From assembly GCA_013339895.1 (NCBI GenBank), contig JABACO010000016.1, positions 7,959,009 to 8,023,008 on the forward strand: DNA of 64,000 bases. The letters are read 5' to 3'. This DNA comes from Ephydatia muelleri (taxonomy: Eukaryota > Porifera > Demospongiae > Spongillida > Spongillidae). The translations under genes and the position numbers were made by a program. Each line of letters begins with the position of its first letter. The first letter of the stretch is position 1. The notes beneath the pieces are model-generated. The model did no database searches. It saw nothing but the letters and a program-made list of their open reading frames with translations, and was not told the DNA's origin. This document shows positions 12,216-26,300 of this stretch, piece by piece.

Positions 12216-13140
12216 TATGCTAATTAAAGAGCTAGATCGACTAAATTAATAGGGTGGGACTGGGTACTCAAGCTTCGATTACAGTTTATTACACAAAAAC
12301 ATATAACAGTAGGATAAAAAAATCTGGTTTGTGTTGACAACCGAGGAATTTAGTCTGATGTAGAGATACCAGTCCCTGTAGGTACATGTAAATGCACAAG
12401 CTGATACATCCTATCTACTAATGATGCATGGCTCTGGCCCTCACTAGGGTGACACATAGATGCCATAAAAGACGGTTACTTCAAAGCGACCGCAATAATT
12501 AACCAAAACAGAAAGTTTGGGAGTGTGAATGTACCATTCTGTATTTCCTCTATCACACGTTACTTGTGATGTGGAAGTGACTGTGAGGACAGCTGTCAGC
12601 AACCATAACACACCATCATATTATAAATGTATGGACAATTAATATCATAAATGAGAACCACATCAGCCACCATCAGGTATTCATTATAAAGGACATATGG
12701 CCATGTACATAAGAACAACAATGTCCTTGTAGAGTATTCCTACAACAGCAGGTGGCTGAGTAAAAATGATTGCATACATGCACTCATAAAAATAACCTCT
12801 GTCATGGCAATGAAAATTAGAATGTGTTTCTTGCTTACATAAACACCTACAGTTGACAATGGTCATCACTCCAACCATAGGGCAATGTGAAGCCACACCT
12901 GCATTAGGTATTACTCTAATTAAAAGACAACAAATCACCAGACACCAAGGATACTGGGCTAACATTACCTCGGAATAACCTCAAATGAGCACAGGCCTTT
13001 GGCATGGGTACAACACAATAGCCGCAAAGGCTATAGGTACAACCTAGCCGCTGAGGCCACCAGCTAGTATAACACCCGTGCACAGGCACTGTTCTACATC
13101 ATAAAAACGCACATGTTTGATGCCCTGTCTTAGCTTACAG
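12216..13140. other. Non-coding stretch
   Basis: No supported gene, RNA gene or clear repeat. A 93-codon minus-strand frame at 12684-12965 has no recognisable motif. Confidence 0.4.
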
Positions 13141-13602
13141 TCAGCATGACATCAGTATAACCCAAAACCCGTCCTGGACATAGAGACTGTTGGTAGGAAC
13201 TAGGTCACATTGTACCTGTGTTCATGAACTGCCCCTAATTTGATACAGGGAGGTGTTTATAAGGTCTTTGGGTTCCCAGTCCTTACATAATGGAAAGGTT
13301 CTAAGCTACCTAGACAAAGCCGTCATGGTAACAAGACTGGTGCCAATACACAAAGCTTCAGGGACATAGGGAGAGTGTTGCTGAGTGTTTTCCTGACATT
13401 GCTATCAATGCAGTAACAATACCATTGGTATGCCCTATGTTCATGCACACGTTTCAAGCCCTGACTGTCAGCATGACATCAGTACAACCCAAAACCCATC
13501 CTGGACATGGAGACTGTTGGTAGGAACTAGGTCACATTGTGCCTGTGTTGTGCCTGTGTTCATGAGCTGCCCCTAATTTGATACAGGGAGGTGTTTATAA
13601 GG
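13141..13602 (+). repeat. Direct repeat pair (about 125 bp, 200 bp apart)
   Basis: Copy 1 is 13141-13264 and copy 2 is 13468-13602. Both start TCAGCATGACATCAGTA and end CAGGGAGGTGTTTATAAGG. They differ at a few bases, and copy 2 has an extra 11 nt from an internal TGTGCCTGTGT duplication. No coding content. They could be the ends of a small retroelement or remnants of a tandem duplication. Confidence 0.8.
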
Positions 13603-13654
13603 CCGGTGTAATAAACTATCCCCTTCTACATGTGACCCTTTCTGCAAGTATTTT

Positions 13655-13746
13655 GCTATTCTCGTACCCAGACCCAAAGTCGCAGCTGCGGATTAATTAC
13701 ATCAGCGCTACGCGCCCGCAGCTGCGTGTGGGTCTGGGTACGAGAC
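13655..13746. repeat. Foldback with CTCGTACCCAGACCC ends
   Basis: The sequence runs CTCGTACCCAGACCC ... GGGTCTGGGTACGAG and is palindromic over most of its length (CGCAGCTGCGG against CCGCAGCTGCG inside). Its core TTACATCAGCGCTACGCG resembles TTACATCACCGCTACGTG in the element at 54832-55022, so the two are one family. CTATT flanks both sides and may be part of the target duplication. Confidence 0.75.
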
Positions 13747-14339
13747 TATTTCCACGAATTCAATTTTTCGTGAGGGGATATGCTTTGTTCTGATAGCAAG
13801 TGTCAGATGATAATTTTATTTGCGTGCAAAAACGGTGCATGCCATTAATCATACGAGACCATATGTAAAAACTGAATATACGTGTATGCATGTTTATTGA
13901 TTGATCAATGCTGAAAAATAAATTGAACGTCGCCACAGACCTTTCGCAGGGTCGGTGGGGGGTGGGCGGGTGGGGGGATTTGTTTATCATTTCCTATGTA
14001 TAGCCATTGAATAATATTAATAGTTGTATCAAATTGACGACAGCTACAGGTGAAAATACCCTTCATGATGCATATAAAGCAACCCTGTTAGTGACAGTTA
14101 CATGCAATTTGCATGTTTTTACCAAAGACAAAGTGCATAGAATAAAAAGCGGTTGAGCCGGGTTTTTTTTTTTCCCCACAAGGTCCCACACTAGGGGCAG
14201 CTTATAGCGGTTCTCTTGCTGGTTTGAAGGCCCCCACCCCCCCCAGCATGTATTCCTGTATCCGCCCCTTCCGCAAAAATTACACGGACTCAAATCCGTT
14301 CGTGAACAAATATCTTGCACGTGTTCTTTCTTGACAAAG

Positions 14340-17300
14340 ATGAACTCGAGGTACCGTTTTCAACATTCGTTTCAAGCAGAGCGTCAACGACCGGAACATT
14401 TGCCAATTCAGCATTGTCCTTCTTTGCCAGATCCAGTAAGAGAATTACAAGCTGCCTCGCGATCGGATGCTCCTGGACCCTCACGACCAAATCCTTATAT
14501 TCATAACACACCTTCATTTTTAAATCGGGCGCAGGCGTCAACATTTAGTGCTGATGTTCAGAGGCCTTTGCGACTGCAGAATTCGTCCTACACTCAGTCA
14601 ACTGATTATCCGTTTCAATCCAATCCTTCGACATCAACACCGTTTGTTAATAGTCCAGAAGTAGGTGTTAATCGTTCACACCAATCTCAAGAGATGCGCA
14701 GTTGCTTTCCTGGATTGTACAATAGACCGAGAAGTATAAAGAAAAGAGCTGTGCCGTACAGTACCAGTAGACCTCATCAAAAGAAATCGGCTGTAAAAAA
14801 CTTCTTACGCAACATCGTTTTGGTGTCTCCTAACGAAACAGTAGTACCAAAAGGGAGCATCAGGCATGAGCTCTACGACCATGGACGTATCATAGACATG
14901 TTTGAATTCAACGGAGCCTGGGATGCTATCCAGACTACGGATGCCTTAGAGCGTGCATTTTCCGCAGTACTGGATCCACAAAGTCCATCACCGAGGTAGG
15001 TTTATTGTCAGACACAGCGAGGGCTGGATTATAAAATTGGGATGTATAAAGGAATAACTATTTTATCGGACTACATGTGTCTTGGCCTACTTTCAGATTT
15101 AGATAATGCATGTGTTTACTTGTAATAATTTCACAGTAGGTTGTAAACACAAGACCAGATGGTAACGGCTCACACTAATAAGACCACCCAGGGACAATCA
15201 GATCTTGTGGTAAAACTCGCTAATTTTCTGCTTAGATGATAGAGTAGGGGATTGGCAACAGTATCACGGACAATCCGAGTAAAACCACAGTACCATATAA
15301 GTGCTGGTAGGCCCTCGCTACTACAATTGTTCTGTACAAATAGATTTCAAGCAACACATGCATTTAATTATGGAGTTGAAGTCAGGTGTGATCTATTTTC
15401 TATTTTTTAAGTGTCTTCTTATAGTAACATTCCTGTGTACTGCATGCTCAATCCCAGGCACTGGCCAATGGAAATCAGTACCCTAACAGTAATCCATAGT
15501 TTGACAATCCCTGGCATATCCACCAATTTTACAGCCGCTCCATGGTTTGACTCTGCTGCATTGATACTAGAGACCCTATATCTGCCTTCCTATCTGCCTC
15601 TGTCACTGCCCCGTCTCCCTCTCTGCCTCTATCACTGCCCCCTCTGCCTCTATCATGCTGCCCCCTGCCCCCTCTGCCTCTATCACTGCCCCCTCTGCCT
15701 CTATCACTGCCCCCTCTGCCTCTATCACTGCCCCCTCTGCCTCTATCACTGCCCCCTCTGCCTCTATCACTGCCCCCTCTGCCTCTATCACTGCCCCCCT
15801 CTGCCTCTATCACTGCCCCCTCTGCCTCTATCACTGCCCCCTCTGCCTCTATCACTTGCCCCCTCTGCCTCTATCACTGCCCCCTCTGCCTCTATCACTG
15901 CCCCCTCTGCCTCTATCAACTGCCCCCTCTGCCTCTATCACTGCCCCCTCCGCCTCTATCAGCCCCTATCACTGCCCCCCTCTGCCTCTATCACTGCCCC
16001 CTCTGCCCCTATCACTGCCCCCCTCTGCCCCTATCACTGCCCCCCTCTGCCCCTATCACTGCCCCCTCTGCCTCTATCACTGCCCCTATCTGCTGCCTAT
16101 GTAAATGATCCTGTCAGTTTCAGCCTCTTCAGTTACTAACAGGCAGTGAGAGAGGCAGGTATCAAAGGGAAGTGACTGAGGCAGATAAGGGCAGGAGTGA
16201 CAGAGGCAGATACATGTAGGGGCATTGAAAGAGGCTGTGACCCAGTCAGATGTGGATCAAGACACTGAGTCGCTAGCTTTTGTTTCTTTCATTGCGCATC
16301 CAAGTTTTAATTATCTTCCACCCATACATGTATGTGCAAAATTTCATAACTCAGCCTAAAAGCATAAGTTGAAAAAAAAAAAAATTCATAGTGGCACTTT
16401 TCAACTTCTGTACTACTCATAACAAATTTTAAAAAAGCCTACGGTAAGACTACAACTATGAAACTCCCCCACAAAAGCATAGTATCGTAATTCATGAAAC
16501 TACCACTTACTAGTGAGTTTCCTGCCTTTCGAATTCGAAATGTGCTTGAATACCTGATTAGCAGTGAACAAAAAGCATTGTAGCAAAATAATGGCTGGAA
16601 CAAGGATGAACAATTATTGTAAAGCAAGCTTAGAGCTGGCTCGTGTATGCATAGGCATTGCTAACTCCAGTAGTATGGGATTGTCGTTTTCCCTCGCAAT
16701 CGAATGCATGGTGGTTGTTACAGCTACCAACTGTATTAGGAATCCACTTCATTGATCGCCTGTTCAGAGAAAGAAAGGTACACAAAAACGCCCCCCAAAG
16801 TTTACGTACCACTGGTCTTATTAGACAGTGGTTGGATTGGCAAAGTGGTCGTATGATTGGGCGGTTAAGTGGTCTTATTACCAGGTGGTCTTATTTGTGA
16901 GCCGCTACTGTACATGTACACATGATTTGCAGATGCACGTAAGTAGAGAAGGCATCAAACTATATATGCCTGTCAATAATTAGCACCTATGTTTTGAAAT
17001 TAAAAATAATGCCCCAGTTGCCCTATCCCTTAATAGTCTGATGTAGCCACACCCTCGTGCTTTGCAGAGGGTCTGGAGACATTGCTATACCAAATCTGTT
17101 CTGATTAGTTTTTAAATTATTAACATTACCTTACCTTACAAGGAATGCGAGGAATGTAATTACAAATGTAGATACTGGAAAGGCCTGCAGCAGATGTTGC
17201 TAAATACGTTTAAAAGGAAGCTTTTGTAGCTGCAATAACAGGTCTGACTCATCTGTAGAAATTTCAGAGACTGTAACACTCAACTCTGGCATGTTATATA

Positions 17301-20300
17301 AGTTCATGTAGCATAATTGCATTCGTCGTAATGTCTCCAGACCCTCTGCAAAGTGTGAAGGTGTGGCTTCCACTGAATATCATTGCTCTTGTTCAATTTT
17401 GATTTGATTGTCTCAATTAACAAAGGTGATAAGAAAGGAAGAAAAAACGCACTCATTAGTTGTCTGCAACATGGGGGTGGGGGAGGTGTCACTGGAACTC
17501 AGCCTTTTCTCATCACACACAGTTACATTATACTTTACCTACAAGAACATTCTGAAAATATGCTACACAGCGCATGTGATGTCATATTGTATGTTGCATA
17601 TGTGTGTTTTATGTGACTGGGGTCAGGGAAAACTAAGCAGGTACAGCTTGCACAAGTGGTAAGCAATTAACACAATATTCATTAATTTATATGAACATGA
17701 ATGGTTAAGCATACAAGTCAATCAGTTATATTGACTGGGTTACTGTGTAAGAAGCAAGAGAATTGAAGATCTACATCCATATAACTTACTTCCTCTATTT
17801 ATGATGACCTTTTTTTAGATTCACTGTCATGAGAGCTTGCTATGGTCGTCTACATGTTCCAAATGTTATGGATGGTCATTTATGGACTCCTGATAAAATT
17901 AAGGCCCTAACACCTAATGGAGACTTATATCTTCAAGCAACATCGCCACTAAAAAATAGAACAGATGAGGATAAAGATGAACTTGAAGATGCATCAGGCA
18001 TTAGTAACGAAGAACGAGATAATATGTGGGAATCCAGCAAGGATACCTCAGATACAAGTGAAAACACATCAATGAATGAAGAGGTATGTAGTGTCCCGCA
18101 CCACAAATTTGGGTTCACAAATATGTTAAATCACCAACGAGGAAAAACAACCGAACACTCTGCACATGCGCGGTTCATACTAGTTCCCAGACCTACATAT
18201 ACAAACATATATATACCAAATACACTACACCTCCTCCCCACATAGAATCAAAGTCTCTCTGGTGGACGTCGAATCCTTGTCGGATAACGCCGCTGTGGTG
18301 TATGATCTTGCTGTGTATTTGAAGCTGGCTGTACAGTAGCTGACGGCTGTGGGGTACAATTTTCCATGGTTGTCTGTGGGGACATTGGGGTTTGATCTAG
18401 AGGTTTCTCAGGTAGCACTGTGGGTTGACTAAGTGGATAACTTGCAGTCACCTCCGGTGGCCGAACCTCCTGTGCTGGGGTGGGGAGTAGTGGTTCACAT
18501 AAGGTACTACTATTAGGTGTGCTCTGGAGCGGTCGAAACTCTACTATAGGTGCACTTGAGGTGGTACTTCCAGGATTAGTTAGAGTTGACCCAGCGATCG
18601 GCTTGATGTGATCAATATGTCTTTTCCACAACACATCGTCCCGTATTTGAACCACATAAGAGGTAGGGGCCACTCCTCTCCACCACCAATCCACGCTCCC
18701 ACCTTTTGTTCCTTGGATCAAAAACCAGCACCTGTTCTCCCACCATACATTCTCTGAACTTAGCATGAGCATCGCGATAGTCCTTCTGCTGAGTCTGATG
18801 ATCAAAGACCTTTTTTTCCACACTTGGTCTCAACAAATCTAGCAAGGATCGCAATTTCCTTCCCAGGAACAATGTACTTGGTGCTTCATTAGTAGTGGTA
18901 TGGGGTGTATTGCGATAGGACAAAAGAAAACTATTCAACCGTTGGGAGAGGTTAGCTGGTGTCACCTTATTAACCTTCATAGCGGTTTTGAATGTCTGGA
19001 CAAATCTCTCTGCTATGCCATTAGATGAAGGATGGTACGGGGCGCACCGAATATGCTTGACTCCATTCTGCTTCAGGAATATTGCAAATTCATCGGCCAC
19101 AAATTGTGGACCATTGTCACTCACCACTTGTTCTGGAATGCCATATGTTCCAAACAATTGCCTCATAGCCTCAATGGTCTTCACGGCTGTAGTGGACGAC
19201 ATTGGTATCACCTCCGGCCATTTCGAATGGGCATCCACAACCACAAGAAACATCTTGTTCAGGAAAGGCCCAGCAAAATCCACATGGATACGCCTCCAAG
19301 GACGAGTTGGCCAAATCCAAGGGTGTAATGGCGCAACACTAGGTGTATGTTTGTGAGACTGACACTCTAGACATCCCCCTACTAGATCTTCCAATTCCTT
19401 ATCTAATCCTGGCCACCACACATGGCCCCGAGCCAGCAACTTCATCCTCACCACCCCTGGATGGTCATTATGCAACTCTGCCTTAACCTTAGGTTGTAAC
19501 AAAGAAGGTATGATAACCCTGATTCCCCAAAATAGACAATCACATTCCACTGACAATTCATTTCGTCTGATCCAGTAAGCTTTTAACTCGTCTGGTACTA
19601 CTGGAGGCCAGCTGTTCCGAGTATAGTGCAACACCTTACTCAAAATCGGGTCCCGCAATGTATTGTTTTGTACTTGGTCAGCCGATACCGGTAATGCTTC
19701 AATCTGTGCTACATTCAATCTGTTTATTTCTTGATCACTATGTGCCACCTGTGGAAGGGGTAGTCGTGATAGTCCATCAGCATTTCCATGCCCCTCTGTA
19801 GGACGGAACTCAAGCTCATAATTATATGCTGCTAAAACTAATGCCCATCTCTGCAGTCTGGCTGCTGCTAACTCAGGAATTCCTTGTTTTGGGCCCAAGA
19901 TGCACAACAGTGGTTTATGGTCTGTTACCAAGGTAAAAGGTCGGCCATACAGGAAAATATGGAATCGTTTGATTCCAAAAATCAAGGAAAGTGCCTCCTT
20001 TTCCAATTGCGCATAGTTGCATTCTGCCTTGGATAATGTGCGAGATGCATACGCTATTGGGTGTTCACTACCATCAGGAAACATGTGTGAAATAACAGCT
20101 CCTATTCCAGATGCTGAAGCATCTCCTGCTACCCTAACAGGTAAGGAAGGGTCATAATGTACTAACACAGGAGCTCTGGACAATGCTTCTTTTGCAGCCA
20201 CAAAAGCTTGATTGCACCTTGGACACCATTGCCACTGATGGTCTTCTTTTAACAGGTCATTGAGAGGACTTAACAGACTAGACAATTTGGGAATGAACTT

Positions 20301-23300
20301 CCCATAATAATGTACTAATCCCAAAAACGACCTCAATTCTTTCTTATTCTGTGGAACCGGTGCTTGCAAAATGGCTTCGACCTTCCTAGGAGAGGTGTGC
20401 AACCCTTTCTTATCCACCACGTGCCCTAAAAATTCTAAGGATTCTTTCTGAAAAGCACATTTATCCTTCTTAGCTTGAATACCAAATGTTCGCAATTGTT
20501 TCAGTACCCTCTCGACATTCCGCAAATGTTCAGCTACAGTAGAACCAGTTATTAGGATATCATCTAAGTAGCACACCACCCGAGGTATACCCAGCAACAC
20601 TGATTCCATCACCTTTTGAAATATTGCTGGTGCAGATGCAACCCCAAATGGAAGGCGGTTGAACCTATACAGCCCCTTATGTGTATTTATTGTCACCAAT
20701 CTTTTTGATTCCTCCTCCAGTTCTAACTGTAAGTAGGCTTGACTCAAATCCATCTTAGTAAACTGTTCACCCCCTGCTAAGGTTGCAAATAACTCTTCAG
20801 GTTTAGGCAAGGGATACTGATCCACTTCTAAACATGGGTTTAAAGTCACTTTATAATCTCCACAGATCCTCACTGAACCATCTCCTTTTACCACAGGAAC
20901 TATGGGTGTGGCCCAATCGGAGTAGGACACCTTCTCTAAAATGCCTAATTTTTCTAAGCGATCTAATTCAGCTTCCACAGCTGGCCTTAGAGCAAAAGGT
21001 ACACTTCGTGCTCTACAAAACTTGGGCAATGCTCCCTTCTTCAGTACCAACCTAGCTTTGAATGTCTTTATTGTCCCTAATTCTGCTGAAAACACTGCGT
21101 TATACTCCTTCAACAATTGTGCCAGATTTCCAGGTTCTTGTCCAGTAACCCGTTGGATTTTATGCCAGTCTAAACGTATATGCTTCAACCAGTCCCTCCC
21201 AAAGAGACTAGGGCCCTCCCCTTTCACTACAAATACCTTCAGATCATACAGCTGAGATCCATACTCTACTTTCACTGGTAGTATCCCCTTCACAGTTATT
21301 CGTTCACCAGTGTACGTCCGTAATGAGGTAGCCGTGGGCTGACAGACGCTTGAAGGGAACAACTCTTTTCTCACAGCCTCAGGGATGATTGACACTGCTG
21401 CTCCTGTGTCCAACTCCATAAGTGTCTCCTTTCCATTTAGCTTCAGTTTCACTGTGATTGGTTGTGATGAGGAGGACCTCCGGAGGACATAGACTGTGTT
21501 CAACCAACCAACTGATTCTTCCTCGTCTTCATCAGTCTGCACAAAACATTCTCCCTTGCTTTCTTGTTCTACCTTCTGGCCTTGGTAACGAGGTACCTGC
21601 TTCTGCTTTGAACACATCCTAGCCACATGGCCCTGCTTCCCACAATTAAAACACACCAGCCCTTTTTGCCGACAATTTCGCGACTGGTGACCGCGTCTCC
21701 CACAACACTGGCATAAAACTCTATAGGGGCCCTGCACCATCTTCTCTATCTTCTGTTCTCCAGGATCGTCTACCATTCCAACAGTCTGTTCAGGCTGTCC
21801 CCCTGGGTTCTTAATTCCCTCACAAAACCCCATTGCTGCTTCCATCCCTTGGGCAATTTCGAATGCGCGATTTAACGTCAAATCCGCTTCTGTCAATAAT
21901 CTCCGCTGTATAGTGTCATTCGTCACTCCACATACCAACCTATCTCTCAACGCTTCTTCTAAAAAGGCACCGAAGGAACAGTGGGCAGCTAAACGTCTAA
22001 GCTCAGATAAGAAAACTGCTATTGATTCTCCCGACTTTTGGTCTCTCCTATGAAAACGGAAACGCTCAGCAATGATTATAGGTTTTGGTTCAAAATGGCG
22101 GCTCAATACCTCGACCAACTCTGCAAAGCTTTTGTCCTTAGGTTTCGTTGGTGCCAATAAGTCGCGCAACACAGCGTATGTCTTGCTTCCCAACACGCTT
22201 AGAAGAACGGGAACCTTTCTTTCGTTTCCGATATTATTAGCCAAGAAATACACCTCCACTCGTTCAATATACGCGACCAATGACTCGCACTCCGAAGAAA
22301 ACTCACCCAGTTTTCCCAATGTTGCCATCCCACCCTCGTCGCCAGTGTAGTGTCCCGCACCACAAATTTGGGTTCACAAATATGTTAAATCACCAACGAG
22401 GAAAAACAACCGAACACTCTGCACATGCGCGGTTCATACTAGTTCCCAGACCTACATATACAAACATATATATACCAAATACACTACAAGGTACATGCAT
22501 GTGGTTATTTTACTATTACAGTCCAATCAAATCAATTTGCATGTTACTAGAACTTATCTTTAGCTTCAAGTTCTTTGTTTGGCAAGTTCAGTCAAAAATA
22601 TTGCCCTTGGGATAGGTTAGGATTTGGGCAAGGATGACTTGCCAAACTGTTGTAAAATCACAAGCAAGGAAATAATCATTGTACATACTTCATGATCTAA
22701 ATACATGTACAATGTCAAAAGTTAAAGGATTTGTATCACAAAGCAAGGAAACTTGCTTGGTAATCTGTGCAGTTAATCCATGCAGCTGTAAGACAATTGG
22801 TCTGTAAAATTATTGCCTAAATTCAAGTACTTTGGTGTCTAATTGTACGTGAAAGGAGCGAATAGACCACAAGCAGGTGGGAGTCTAATTAAGAATTGTG
22901 TCCTTATCATACACTAGGCAACATGTAGCACATATTAGCATTTTGTAAATATCTTGTATAACATCATAAACTAATGCTTTATGAACTTATAGTAGGATTC
23001 ATTGATTTGCACACAGGTCTTAAGAGTAAATTTATCATAAACACGTGACTGTTGATTAAAAATTGTAATGAGATTTAGTGTTCCTTAATAGGGTGTGTTC
23101 CACATTTGGTTCCTTTGCTCTAATTAAAGATGGGTTGCAGCTTTAGCTACTCAACGTTTATTGAAGTATGAGTTATATGTTATTTTAGTGGTTTAAATTT
23201 GGCCAGTTGGAATTATTGAAATGTAACAACTGCTTTCCTTCATTGTCAACCTTTTTTAACTCCAGACGTCCTACATATAGGAAGCAGGTTAAATTTAATA

Positions 23301-26300
23301 TTTAGCAAAAACATATGAACAGAGAACAAACCAAAAACTCATTGTACTGTAGAAATGGTTAGCAATTCTGAAAATAGTGATACTTAATGGCAATTCTTAA
23401 ATGTCAATTGTCAAATACAGTCAATAAGTACTGCATTGCCAGAATAACAAAATTAAAAGAAGACAGATATTTTGCACTAAGCAAATATAAAAGTACATTG
23501 CAGATTTTGAATGTGCTAGTTCCACAAGGGTTTGAACGATACGTATTTGTCAGTCACATGTTACTGGAATAGTCGAGTGAATGAACAAAATATTGAAAAC
23601 CTACAGTATGTTTTCAGTACAAATGGCAAAACCAATTAGGGTTAAAACATCGCCATAGAATGTATAAAGTAATCCACACATCAAGCTTAAAAAGTATTCA
23701 ATACTTGTCATACATTTTTTTCTGTGACATGTGACAAATAAATTGTCTATAAAAGTATATAATCCTTTTTTTTGCATCTTGCGACCAAGGGTGTGATTTA
23801 ATAAATAGATTGACAGTTGGTAAATTTAGCATGATAGTGTCATCAAATCAACAGTGGATAAATGGATGCATTTCAATTTATAAAGAATTTTCAAAAATTG
23901 GTTCTACGTGTACGACTTGGCCCTGGAGATTAAAGGTTAATGTTGCACACTTATTGATAGAAGGTATTCAAAAGTGGAGACTTTGGAATTGCACACTTTG
24001 GGCCAACATATACATAGGTAGTACATTGGGTGTTCGATTATAAGACCACCCGATTATAAGACCAAAAAGTGCCACTATCGATTGGTCTAAAATTGATTAA
24101 GAACCATGGTGGTTTACTTTACACCCTACAAATTGGTTTTGGTTTAGTGAACAACGGTACGTATCTTCTTACTTGTTATAATCATAGATGCAAAGTAAAC
24201 CATCATGTTTCTTAGTCAATTTTATACAATCGAAAGTGGCACTTTTTGGTCTTATAATCGAACACCCACTGTATCCATAAAACGTTTGAACAGCATTCCA
24301 TTTGAACCCTTAACTACATTCTGTAAGGTAGTTGCACTGCAAGAAAGTATTTTGAATCTTTCATTGTTGAGATGTAGCTGCAGAAGGTGTAGCTAAAGGA
24401 GGTGTAGCTGCAGAATGTGTAACTGAAGATGGAGGTGTAGCTGCAGTAGGAGGTGTAGCTGCAATAGGAGGTGTAGCTGCAGTACGAGGTGTAGGTGTAG
24501 CTGCAGTACAAGGTGTAGCTGCAGTAGGAGGTGTAGGTGTAGCTGCAGTAGGAGGTGTAGCTGCAGTAGGAGGTGTAGCTGCAGTAGGAGGTGTAGCTGC
24601 AATAGGAGGTGTAGCTGCAGTAGGAGGTGTAGGTGTAGCTGCAGTACAAGGTGTAGCTGCAGTAGGAGGTGTAGGTGTAGCTGCAGTAGGAGGGTGTAGC
24701 TGCAGTAGGAGGTGTAGCTGCAGTAGGAGGTGTAGCTGCAGTAGGAGGTGTAGCTGCAGTAGGAGGCGTAGCTGCAGTAGGAGGTGTAGCTGCAGTAGGA
24801 GGTGTAGCTGCAGTAGGAGGTGTAGCTGCAGTAGGAGGTGTAGCTGCAGTGGAGGTGTAGCTGCAGTAGGAGGTGTAGCTGCAGTAGGAGGTGTAGCTGC
24901 AGTAGGAGGTGTAACTGCAGTAGGAGGTGTAGCTGCAGTAGAAGGTGTAGCTGCAGTAGGAGGTGTAGCTGCAGTAGGAGGTATAGCTGCAGTAGGAGGT
25001 ATAGCTGCAGTAGAAGGTGTAGCTGCAGAACACTGTGCCTATATCGAGTTTTGACTGCGAATAAATAAAACGTCCTAGCAATAGCAGGCATGGCTCATTA
25101 ACGGTTACTCATGATTGATGTCCAATGAGTCTTCTATCATTGTATATATCAGGTGTGAAACATGCTTTTAGCACTGGTCTACTCGGAATTGTGCAGTTTG
25201 TGGGATTTGTTAACACTTTTGAACATTATTAGTACAATCACTATTTCTTTGTTTCATGTTTTACAAAAGACAGCGTAGTTACTGTTAGAGCCATGAAAAC
25301 AATCCAAGACATTTTTCTGGCATCCACTGTAAGTGAAAAGCACAAAAGCTTAAGATGTGGAACACTGTAGTATGCAACAAATGAATCAGTTATGTTCAGT
25401 CATCAGTCATAACATCAACTACATATTTTGTTTGTGGCATATGCACAACATGGGTGTCCCTAGCCGGGGGGGACAGTGCAAATTATTGTGTGAAGTGCAG
25501 AGGGAACAGTGTCCTACTTTGTTCGCACGTTTTGTAGTGCGATCTAATGTGAATTAACCAGCAAAAAATAGATGGTCATTACAATAAATTTTTATCATTA
25601 TATGAAACAGTGCCGTGTTGGAAAGGAGGAGGGGGTAGTGGGGGTCCTGGAGTATCAAGAAAAGATCAGTGCATTGAACAATATAGAAGCTGAGCGTAAT
25701 GGCTATTGTTATTTTGGCCCACGCTATACTCATAACCATGAGAAAACAGACATGCATGTATTCCTTATGGAAAAATACCTGTTCCAAGAGATCTACAAAT
25801 AATCTTTGATAGTTATCATTCATTTTGCTAGCATTAAAATTCCCAGTGTCCACCTACCAACTACAGTTGTAACTTTTTCTTACATTGTATATACACATTA
25901 AACAATATAGGTACTACTTAAGTCTGCAAAAGGCATACTGGCCGTCAATTTTTGGAGTCTTTCAATGCAAAAAGCATTGGCCCCAGGCCCTGGTGGGGGA
26001 GCTTCCAATACCCCCTGGTTGGGCGGGAGGGGTGCTCAATCAAGCATTTATTTTTATAGTTGCTGTTAGAACTTCATAATATACCTGTCAAACCAATCTC
26101 ATGACTGACAGGACTTGGACCTTACTCCTATCTTGGTTTTGGGTGGGTGTTTTATATATGTTTGTGCAGCACATGTGTGTGGAGTATGTAGATTTTTATG
26201 TCTACATATACAGTGCCCAACCGTTTATACGGAAAAGTATCAGCTCCATTGTACCAAACAAGGCATGGTCATTTAGCTAGAAGTGGTAAACTTGGACAAT

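Larger units (their letters stand above)
18087..22488 (-). mobile_element. Ty3/gypsy LTR retrotransposon, recent insertion
   Basis: A complete element of 4402 bp on the minus strand, with two identical 143-bp LTRs (22346-22488 upstream, 18087-18229 downstream) that begin TGTAGTG and end CACTACA. The target duplication AGGTA flanks it (18082-18086 and 22489-22493). A candidate primer binding site TGGCGACGAGG follows the 5' LTR; the matching tRNA is not assigned. A purine-rich GGGGAGGAGG tract lies just before the 3' LTR. The single gag-pol frame starts 17 nt inside the 5' LTR. LTRs of 143 bp are short for Ty3/gypsy. Domain order and the single frame recall Mag/K02A2.6-like elements (inference). 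LTR identity implies recent transposition. It sits antisense in intron 2 of the HECT gene. Confidence 0.95.

Noticed and set aside
15411-16139. Long plus-strand frame rich in PLCLYHC / SASITAP repeats
   Set aside because: It is a 21-bp minisatellite; both strands stay open only because the period is a multiple of three.
20834-21255. Plus-strand frames inside the gypsy element
   Set aside because: Shadows of the gag-pol frame on the minus strand.
24314-25091. Frames of 230-255 codons with SYCSYT or LLQLHL repeats
   Set aside because: Produced by the 18-bp minisatellite; no flanking conserved domain and it lies in an intron on the opposite strand.
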